From contig CAZCVI010000008.1 of assembly GCA_964502145.1 (NCBI GenBank), forward strand, positions 114,815 through 178,814: a stretch of DNA of 64,000 nt, written 5' to 3'. The stretch comes from CAZCVI01 sp964502145 (GTDB lineage: Bacteria > Acidobacteriota > Aminicenantia > UBA2199). Numbering within the stretch: position 1 is the first letter of the stretch; each line of letters opens with the position of its first letter. The translations under genes were made by a program, and so were the position numbers. The notes below the pieces were generated by a model. It was not told the DNA's origin, ran no database searches, and was given only the letters and a program-made list of their open reading frames with translations. Positions 59,101 through 64,000 of the stretch are shown here, piece after piece.

Positions 59101-59132
59101 CCCTATTCGCCGATGATCTCTATAATGAATAG
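53145..59132 (+). CDS. Hybrid PKS-NRPS protein KS-AT-KR-T-C
   Basis: 1,995 residues from the ATG. KS has TACSTSL (C184), ETHGTGT and NLGHLD. AT has FPGQGSQ, GHSIG (S636) and HAFH (H734 onward), so malonyl-CoA is likely. KR has GGFGGMG and SYNAANEF (Y1331), with FSSIGNS. T domain S1500 in GGDSL. Complete C domain about 1555-1985 with HHIVSDG at H1680. It takes the chain from the Asn T domain of the giant NRPS, adds one beta-hydroxy ketide, and its C domain passes the chain to the amino acid loaded by the next protein. Its order equals that of the protein at 28206, but its AT is canonical. The upstream NRPS lacks the basic donor tail seen at the other three NRPS/PKS-to-KS junctions. Confidence 0.95.
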   Translation: MNKKEIGGDRTGLEIAVIGMAGRFPGAKNIHEFWNNIKNGIESITFFSEKELEEAGVNKNLLKNPSYVKAYGCLEDREIFDASFFGYTPQEAELMNPQTRLFHECVWEALENAGYNPDTCEKKIGIYAGTSPSFSWEVMSHLTGKREILGGFVSSHLVGRDYLCTRVSYNLNLKGASSFMHTACSTSLVAVHQACRALLMGESDIIIAGGVSLTSAPIVGYMYKEGMIFSPDGHCRTFDAKSCGTIGGEGVGVVVLKRLKTALEDRDHIYAIIKGTATNNDGKRKVGYTAPSIEAQAEAIRTAQKMARINAESIAYIETHGTGTALGDPVEIEALKLAFASEKRNYCAIGSVKSNLGHLDETAGITGFIKTVLIVYYKHIPPSLHFETPNPKIDFSNSPFYVCTTSKKWASSKYSMRAGVSSFGIGGTNAHVVLEEAPQEARNQNTGYKHEKNLFLLSAKNQWSLEQATRNFKVYLLNNPHLNFADVAYTLQVGRKAFRYRQMLICSDVPELIEALETPGSPKAKTFHLPDEKEKRVIFMFPGQGSQYVNMGRELYEKEPVFRNEMDLCFDILKPLTENNIKELLYPHTPSYSEINNPLDINNTEIAQPLLFAFEYALAKLLIAWGINPYGMIGHSIGEYVPACLAGVFSLEDALKLVVTRGKLMQRMPKGAMLGIPLSEETLVPILKEYENISLAAVNSVSHCVVSGSFESINAIEKQLKMDHYETTRLHTSHAFHSKMMEPILKEFKETLSMVTMHNPRLQYISNLTGRWITTEEATYPNYWAMHLRKTVRFADGVTEILKKGPCIFIEIGAGKTLSTLVRQNENKENLCVNLVKHPKENISDNQYLLAAIGQLWLYGKSIDWKQFYSQDKRYRVPLPTYPFNGTRYWIEGNPFEIVAQRFRNSANISRKPDLADWFFTPLWQQSIPIEPVGTESLNWLIFMGDNNFDAKLVQHLVENEQHVIKVKIGQHFAPIIGNDDFYTINPELSEDYDALFVELLKSKQVPQHIIHMWGVTGQDTGRPGLEKFDRFQDTGLFSLLNIVQATGRLNITEQINIEILTDNMQKITGEEILVPEKATIVGAAKIIPLEYPNITCRCFDISIPLPESQQEGKLLNLLQGEFTSDAKEKFVAYRGTQRWIEIFKPYRLEKKATAVQRFKQKGVYLIIGGFGGMGFSIAEHLANHFCARLILVGRSLFPPKDLWEQWLKTHKELESTAIKIKKIQEWETMGAEIMIANVDVSNLEQITQLFARVNQHFQQINGIIHAAGVIDFGGIIQKRTREITDQYMASKVKGVLILEQLFKNQSLDFLALFSSIGNSLYSGKFGQVSYNAANEFLSAYAAYRSAKDDLFTVTIDWDDWKEVGMSVRALKKQYGDKDDSSQLELRLEDALTPSEGVEVFCRIMENQWHRITVSTSDLNARLQSQEKNLHHTSENVSTEKMLKDTSTSDKHLFQRPELTTSYMAPETEIETVLADIWQQLSGIQQIGIHDDFFELGGDSLKAMTLIANIERSLHVRLPLAEIFNSPTIQKIAHYIMQTKRNKFHSIKPTEEKEYYQLSPAQKRLYYLYCVEKESTAYNQPQIQVLTGKYNIEILEKAVCQLIQRHESLRASIEIINDNPVQKIFKTVAFNLKYYETNEIYLKDVLKKFVRPFDLSEAPLIRMEMIKVEEEKYILMWDIHHIVSDGTSNTLFIHELLLLCEGKELPPLKMRYKDYLDWQSTINTSNWLKKQEEYWLKKFSGEIPVLDLKNDFQRPKFQQFNGDLIQFVIGHDQTDRINALRLDHKVTLFMLLLSIYNVFLSKISNQEDIIVGTAIKGREHDELQNMMGMFVSTLALRNFPRKELTFIEFLDDVKKNTIDAFNNQDYPFEELVGRVAPIDRSSNRNPLFSVSIVLQTIDHEQDEASTSPLQQYKNHNSKFDLALVVLKSPHLLTLSIEYSTELFKKETIRWFTEYFREIVTMIVNNPHQKLSEIGKATEEEKMKKLSLFADDLYNE

Positions 59133-59177
59133 TAACCTATAAATTGAAATGATTAAAATATTTAAGGAGTATTAATA

Positions 59178-62100
59178 ATGAATAGCTGCTCATTACAGGA
59201 TCGATTAAATCAAAGTTTCGAAAACAGTAAACTCCGTGATAAACCGGCCATTGATTTGGGAAATAAAATCATTACTTATGAGGAACTCGATCATAGGACC
59301 AACCAGATCGCACACTGGATTATTGATAGTGGTATTAAAGAAGAAACTTTTATTGGTGCATTATTCGAAAACAGGAGCGACTTCATCTTTGCTTTGATTG
59401 GGATTCTAAAAGCCAGATGCGTTTTTGTACCCCTGACCCCCGAGCATCCCATAGATCGGTTAAAAATGATGATCACGTCTGCAGATATCAAGTGGATACT
59501 GAGTGATGTCAAATGTATCTCAATGTTTTCCGAGGACAACGCCGAAGAATTTATTGTAGACACTGCATTCATCTTAATGAATGAACTTATTGCAAACAAA
59601 AGCACATCATCTTTACCAAATTCTTTCCAAATCACCTACAGTCCAAAAGACAAAATTTATATCTATTTTACCTCCGGTACAACAGGTATCCCAAAGGCAA
59701 TAATAGGGAAAAATAGCAGCGTATTACATTTCATTGATTGGGAGATCGAAACCTTTGGCATAGATGAAACATTTAGGGTCAGCCAGTTTATTAATCCAGG
59801 ATTTGACGCTTTTTTAAGAGATATTTTTGCCCCCTTGTGCGTTGGTGGGACAATCTGTATTCCCGCTGGCAAAGACATCCTCCTGAATTCCCTGGAATTG
59901 ATCGATTGGATAGATCAGACCCGGATAAACTTAATCCATTGCGTACCCGCTTTTTTCAGGTTATTTAACTCCAATGGCATCCATGCCAATCTCTTTAAAC
60001 ACCTAAAATACGTATTACTTTCCGGTGAGAGAGTCGAACCAGTCTACCTTGTCAACTGGTATAATACCTTTGACCAACGCATTCAATTGGTTAACTTATG
60101 GGGACCATCAGAAACCACAATGATCAAAACCTTTTATTTTCTTTCCAAGGCCGATCTGAATAAAGAAATAATACCTGTTGGTAAACCCATGAAAGGTTCC
60201 AGAGTAATTGTCTTGAATGAAAATATGGAGGTTTGTAAGGATAGAACTGTTGGAGAACTCTATATCAGAACCCCCCACCGAACGTATGGATATTACAATG
60301 ACCCTCAACAAAATCAAGAGAGATTTATACGAAATCCGTTTAATGATAATCCCGATGACCTTGTATATAAAACCGGGGATTTGGGCAGAATCTTACCTGA
60401 TGACAATATTGAGGTATTAGGAAGGATAGACCGTCAAGTAAAAATTCGTGGCATTCGCATCGAAATGGAAGAAATCGAAAGTGTATTGTTAAAACATCCG
60501 TCGATAAAAGAAGCGGTTGTGACTAAAGCAGAAATGACAGGGGATAGAGAATTTTTATACGCTTACGTAACATTAAAGCCTGATACCGCAACAACTGAAA
60601 CTGAAGAAATTCAATGGAATGAAGAATCCTTAAGCATCGCTTTGAGGAGCTATTTATCAGGCCAATTACCGACATATATGATCCCATCCCATTTCTTAAT
60701 ACTGGAAACTATGCTTAGAAATCTCAATGGAAAGGTAAACTATAAAGAGTTGCCTAATCCAACTCACACCCAAAGAAGGGTATATATTGATCCTAGAAAT
60801 GATATCGAAAAAAAGCTCCAAAAACTTTGGGCTCAAACCTTGAATCTGGAAGAAAGCACAATCAGTGTTACCGAGCATTTTTTCCAATTAGGAGGAAATT
60901 CAATTCACATCATGTCCCTGATTTCCAAAATCTTTCGGGAATTCAATGTAAAAATCTCCTTAAAAGATATATTTGAAAATTGGAATATAGAAACTCAAGC
61001 CCGTATTATTAAAAATGATAATTCCTACAGATATGATCAGATAGAGATTTCTAACAAAATGGGTGATTGCATCATCGATGCCAAAATTGACAGCAATACT
61101 GCCCATGAGGATTATAGTATTCCCCTTCATTATTTTCACGTTATAGAAAATTTCATATCCGAAAATTTTCGGAATAAGGCAATCTATAAAAATTATCAAA
61201 TCAGTAATACCTCTTATAGAGTTCTTTACATTATCCCAAAAGAAAATAATACCGACGAACTCTTGGAGAGCCTTAAGAAAAACTTCAAAGATTTTTATCC
61301 AAATTTTATTAAGTTAATACGATCCTCCAATGAAGTTATGATAGGAGAAGAAATCGCCCCAGAAGTTTTTTCTACCATGATGGGACTTAGCGATCCAGTC
61401 ACAATACCAAAAAGCATCTTGGAAGAATTTAATAAAAATTCTCGCTTCTCTCACCTGCTAATGAAAAACAATATGTTAAGAAAATATCAAATATCCCCCA
61501 TACAGAGGTTTTATTTGGAAATTTCCGATAGCATCAAAGTAAACAACATATTATTTTTCCATGATTTTAATTTTCCCATAGAATTTGAAGAAATACAAAA
61601 AATTGTTATTAAAATTATAAACGAAAATTCATTATTGAGGTCAATAGTTGTGAAAACTGATGATAACTATTATATCAATGAGTTTGCCTCATTCTCAAAT
61701 ATCCAATTGCCTGTTTTGGATATTTCTCACTATTCCTTTGACTGTAAAAATAATATTCAGAAAATACTCTTCCAGCATTTTGAAAAGCCATTTGAAATAT
61801 TTAATACTATTTTATACAGAGCAATCATTATTAGATTGGACAACAGTCATTCTAAACTAATTTTTATATTTAATCATCTTATTTTTGACGGTGGAAGCTC
61901 ACTGAGCCTGACCAAACAAGTCAATGCATTTGAAAAAGACTTTCACAATCCTCCTGGAACCAAAAAAGTCGATTATTATGATTATTCAAACTTTTTGCAT
62001 AATTTAAATTATGAGAACATTCATCTGGAAAAATATTTACACATACCCGATTATTTGGAAAGTGTGAATAACGTTTACACTTCTATTAAGACAAATAGCT

Positions 62101-62744
62101 TCGTCGATAATATTTGGGAAATAGATATTTCCATATTGAATAAAAGTTCGAAAGATATCTATAATGAAATCCTATTATTGAGCTATGCCAAGCTAATCAG
62201 AGATTTGTTTGGAATTGATAACGTACCGATATTATTTTATTCTTATGGACGAAATTATAAAGATGCGAATTTTAGCAATGTTATCGGTGATTTTCATGAT
62301 ACTATCCCTATACTTTTCAATCTGGACAGTGCCAAAAATATTAATTTAAAAGAATACTTGGAGAATTTTTTGGAATATCGGGCATATGTGAGAGATGCCA
62401 ATCTCAACTTTAACAATTTTATTCTAAAAAAGTTCCAAGAAAAAGAGATATATTTGAGATTGCTCTTTTCTCCGTTTTCATTTAATTCACAAATTAATTC
62501 ATCGGATCGTTATAAATACATCGCCAGCCAAAGATTATCTCCCCCTCTTCCCAGAGAGAGAGTTAAAGATACACTATTTACATTCCAAATGAAAACGGTT
62601 AAAGATCTATATTCCGATAGTGTATTCATCCGATTCATGCATAATTCAGTTTTTGATGACCATCAGTTAAAAGAGGTATTTATTAAAAAATTTCGAGAGG
62701 TTGCGACATGCTTTAATGGTTCAGGATCAGATGAAGTTTCCTAA
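59178..62744 (+). CDS. Terminal NRPS: A-T plus degenerate C-like domain
   Basis: 1,188 residues. The adenylation domain (about 1-520) has core YFTSGTTGIPKA (about 161) and GFDAFLRDIF (D210), the third member of the unassigned subfamily (code about D-A-R-H-L-S-L-M-I). The A10 motif reads NGKVN. T domain about 535-610 with S575 in GGNSI. An unrecognised region of about 150 residues follows (610-760). Residues 761 to the end look like a divergent condensation domain: YQISPIQRFYLE, then FNHLIFDGGS (N899, H900, D904, G905), where the first histidine of HHxxxDG is Asn. With no thioesterase in view, this last domain may release or cyclize the product, or may be inactive. ATG with AAGGAG, 45 bases after the preceding gene. 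The downstream half is richer in AT than the other synthetase genes. Confidence 0.88.
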   Translation: MNSCSLQDRLNQSFENSKLRDKPAIDLGNKIITYEELDHRTNQIAHWIIDSGIKEETFIGALFENRSDFIFALIGILKARCVFVPLTPEHPIDRLKMMITSADIKWILSDVKCISMFSEDNAEEFIVDTAFILMNELIANKSTSSLPNSFQITYSPKDKIYIYFTSGTTGIPKAIIGKNSSVLHFIDWEIETFGIDETFRVSQFINPGFDAFLRDIFAPLCVGGTICIPAGKDILLNSLELIDWIDQTRINLIHCVPAFFRLFNSNGIHANLFKHLKYVLLSGERVEPVYLVNWYNTFDQRIQLVNLWGPSETTMIKTFYFLSKADLNKEIIPVGKPMKGSRVIVLNENMEVCKDRTVGELYIRTPHRTYGYYNDPQQNQERFIRNPFNDNPDDLVYKTGDLGRILPDDNIEVLGRIDRQVKIRGIRIEMEEIESVLLKHPSIKEAVVTKAEMTGDREFLYAYVTLKPDTATTETEEIQWNEESLSIALRSYLSGQLPTYMIPSHFLILETMLRNLNGKVNYKELPNPTHTQRRVYIDPRNDIEKKLQKLWAQTLNLEESTISVTEHFFQLGGNSIHIMSLISKIFREFNVKISLKDIFENWNIETQARIIKNDNSYRYDQIEISNKMGDCIIDAKIDSNTAHEDYSIPLHYFHVIENFISENFRNKAIYKNYQISNTSYRVLYIIPKENNTDELLESLKKNFKDFYPNFIKLIRSSNEVMIGEEIAPEVFSTMMGLSDPVTIPKSILEEFNKNSRFSHLLMKNNMLRKYQISPIQRFYLEISDSIKVNNILFFHDFNFPIEFEEIQKIVIKIINENSLLRSIVVKTDDNYYINEFASFSNIQLPVLDISHYSFDCKNNIQKILFQHFEKPFEIFNTILYRAIIIRLDNSHSKLIFIFNHLIFDGGSSLSLTKQVNAFEKDFHNPPGTKKVDYYDYSNFLHNLNYENIHLEKYLHIPDYLESVNNVYTSIKTNSFVDNIWEIDISILNKSSKDIYNEILLLSYAKLIRDLFGIDNVPILFYSYGRNYKDANFSNVIGDFHDTIPILFNLDSAKNINLKEYLENFLEYRAYVRDANLNFNNFILKKFQEKEIYLRLLFSPFSFNSQINSSDRYKYIASQRLSPPLPRERVKDTLFTFQMKTVKDLYSDSVFIRFMHNSVFDDHQLKEVFIKKFREVATCFNGSGSDEVS
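61460..62741 (+). other. Terminal condensation-like domain with NHxxxDG
   Basis: The C-terminal 430 residues of the last synthetase keep the start motif, the second histidine and the DG of C domains, and a counterpart of the GRxxxD segment (YGRNYKDANF, then VIGDFHDTIPIL). They diverge strongly elsewhere. Candidate chain-release domain, or a non-catalytic remnant. Confidence 0.65.
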
Positions 62745-62837
62745 GTAATTAATAGAACAATTCCCGGTTGTTAACGTATTCAAAATATACGAATTATGTT
62801 ACAATTAGAAATAAATAAAATTTAAAGGAGAAAGCAA

Positions 62838-63857
62838 GTGAAGAAACTAATTGTGTTTATTATTTGTTTGGCGACCATAAACATGGCTTATGGTAAAAAA
62901 TTAGGTTCTCTGACTGATGTAATCAACCCATATTCTATTATGATCGCAGGTGGAAAATTATATGTAGTCGAAGGTCCTAAAATTTACATCTATTCGATTA
63001 AGAATTTAAAACTGGAAGCAAAGTTCGGAAATGCTGGAGAAGGTCCCTCCGAATTTAAGGTAGTCCCCATCGTAAACATCGGAAACGTAATTCTTGATGT
63101 CTACCCTAATTTTTTGGCTATCACCAGTATTGGAAAACTCTCCTATTTCTCGACAGATGGGAAGTTCCTGAAAGAGTTCAGGACTGAGCACCAATGGGGG
63201 TGTTTTAAACCTCTGGGAGATAAATTTGTCGGTCGAGGAAAAATTTATCAAGGCAATCGCAAGTACAATACAGTTAAACTCTTCGATTCAAACTTTAAAA
63301 ATGGCGAGGAATTTAGCAGAACTCAATCCTTTTTTTGCGAAGGCAGTGTAAATCCAATGTTAATGGCTGGACCTGAGTATTTCGTTATTAATAACCTCGT
63401 CTATGTTGAAGAGGATAAGGAACTCATTCAAGTCTATGACATGGATGGAAAACCGACATCTACCCTGGACATCAGCAAAGGTTATGATAAAGTAAAAATA
63501 ACCCAAAAAGACATTGATAAATACCTAGACTATTTTAAGACTGAACCTGCATTCGAATCTCTTTATCCAATTATTAAAAGAGACAGCAAATTTCCCAAAT
63601 ACTTCCCACCAATAAAGAATTTTGCCTCAGCCGATGGAAAATTGTACATTATCAGGTGGACAGGAACAATGGGCACTAGGGAAATCGCCGAATTTGATGT
63701 TAAAGGTAATTTGTTAAAGAAAGCGCGTATACCTTTCTTTATGAAAGATCCTTTTATAGCCTACGCCTATTCCTTTAATGGTGGAAAAATTTACCAACTG
63801 GTTGAAAATGAAAATGATGAAGGTAAGTGGGATTTACTTGTTGAGGAATTAAAATAA
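62838..63857 (+). CDS. Secreted 6-bladed beta-propeller protein
   Basis: 339 residues with a typical signal peptide: MKK, then a hydrophobic stretch to about residue 17, and a likely type I cleavage after AYG (residue 20). The mature part has repeated short beta-rich units such as GGKLYVVEG, GKLSYFSTDGKFLKEF, ELIQVYDMDGKP, DGKLYII and IAEFDVKGNLLKKARIPFF. The segment GNAGEGPSEF is characteristic of the 6-bladed beta-propeller family related to NHL repeats. No catalytic motif is visible. The start is GTG with AAAGGAG at 62824-62830. It lies 93 bases after the last synthetase in the same direction and before a strong terminator, so it may be the operon's last gene or separately transcribed. Any role in the pathway, such as binding the product outside the membrane, is speculation. 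Confidence 0.8.
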   Translation: MKKLIVFIICLATINMAYGKKLGSLTDVINPYSIMIAGGKLYVVEGPKIYIYSIKNLKLEAKFGNAGEGPSEFKVVPIVNIGNVILDVYPNFLAITSIGKLSYFSTDGKFLKEFRTEHQWGCFKPLGDKFVGRGKIYQGNRKYNTVKLFDSNFKNGEEFSRTQSFFCEGSVNPMLMAGPEYFVINNLVYVEEDKELIQVYDMDGKPTSTLDISKGYDKVKITQKDIDKYLDYFKTEPAFESLYPIIKRDSKFPKYFPPIKNFASADGKLYIIRWTGTMGTREIAEFDVKGNLLKKARIPFFMKDPFIAYAYSFNGGKIYQLVENENDEGKWDLLVEELK

Positions 63858-63891
63858 GCAGGAATCCTCCAGGTTCCCTGTCATTTACAAG

Positions 63892-63925
63892 GCCGGTGAG
63901 AATTGATCTCACCGGCTTTTTTTTT
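63892..63925 (+). terminator. Rho-independent terminator
   Basis: A perfect 10-bp stem, GCCGGTGAGA pairing with TCTCACCGGC, closes a 5-base loop (ATTGA). It is followed directly by nine T residues (63917-63925). It starts 34 bases after the stop of the beta-propeller gene and probably ends the operon transcript. Confidence 0.93.
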
Positions 63926-64000
63926 ACTTTGTTCGCGATTCGCTATGTAAGCGCTTAGGGAACCACCCCCTCCTAAATTTTTTTTACAGCAAGCGTCCCT

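Noticed and set aside
62764..62790. Small inverted repeats after the last synthetase (AACAA/TTGTT and CGTAT/ATACG) as a terminator
   Set aside because: The stems are only five base pairs and no T tract follows.
62768..62805. Possible sigma-70 promoter before the beta-propeller gene (TTGTTA and TACAAT)
   Set aside because: The spacer would be 26 bases, too long. With a normal 17-base spacer the -35 would be TATTCA, a poor match. Not strong enough to report as a feature.
63948..63957. Palindrome TAAGCGCTTA after the terminator
   Set aside because: A single 10-base palindrome in 75 bases of otherwise featureless DNA is weak evidence for an operator.
1..64000. tRNA or rRNA genes, CRISPR arrays, insertion sequences, integrase sites
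   Set aside because: No direct-repeat array, no cloverleaf-like sequence in the short gaps, and no transposase or recombinase reading frame was found.

Overview
The 64 kb window is almost entirely filled by one co-directional (+ strand) operon for a hybrid non-ribosomal peptide / polyketide assembly line. It holds twelve genes separated by 1 to 93 bases or overlapping by up to 14 bases. The left edge cuts into a first synthetase gene. A strong intrinsic terminator lies at 63892-63925, after the last gene. The DNA is moderately AT-rich, with clear AAGGAG-type ribosome binding sites and some TTG/GTG starts. The very long megasynthase genes and a secreted 6-bladed beta-propeller protein at the operon end are reminiscent of Aminicenantes/Acidobacteriota-type genomes. 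That taxonomic guess is low confidence, because no rRNA or housekeeping marker is present.

Layout. 2-358: 3' end of an NRPS gene (last part of a condensation, C, domain). 360-1748: circularly permuted ATP-grasp protein. 1813-4971: NRPS A-T-C. 5038-18822: NRPS half-C / A(Ser)-T / C-A(Thr)-T / Cy-A(Cys)-T-E / C-A(Asn)-T. 18809-23494 and 23501-28219: two PKS modules, each KS-AT-KR-ACP. 28206-34193: PKS-NRPS KS-AT-KR-T-C. 34223-36067: CDGSH iron-sulfur / B12-type radical SAM fusion protein. 36131-53152: 5,673-residue NRPS half-C / A(Tyr-like)-T / C-A(?)-T / C-A(?)-T / C-A(Thr)-T-E / C-A(Asn)-T. 53145-59132: PKS-NRPS KS-AT-KR-T-C. 59178-62744: NRPS A(?)-T followed by a degenerate C-like terminal domain. 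62838-63857: secreted beta-propeller protein.

How they work together. Read colinearly, the window encodes 11 amino-acid and 4 ketide extensions: X1, Ser, Thr, D-Cys as a thiazoline, Asn, three beta-hydroxy ketide units, Tyr, X2, X3, D-Thr, Asn, one beta-hydroxy ketide, X4, and then release. Amino-acid calls come from reading the ten specificity positions of each A domain by eye and matching them to published codes. X1 to X4 match no code I know. The radical SAM and ATP-grasp proteins are the obvious tailoring candidates. No thioesterase, phosphopantetheinyl transferase, transporter or regulator is in the window. Release is therefore either by the unusual terminal C-like domain or by something outside.

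Most interesting features: N-terminal half-condensation domains on the two largest synthetases, each downstream of a protein ending in a complete C domain; a shared basic C-terminal tail on the three proteins that hand over to the first three PKS proteins; a repeated aromatic/acidic tail on other subunits; an unassigned A-domain subfamily used three times; and the CDGSH-radical SAM fusion placed between the two halves of the line.
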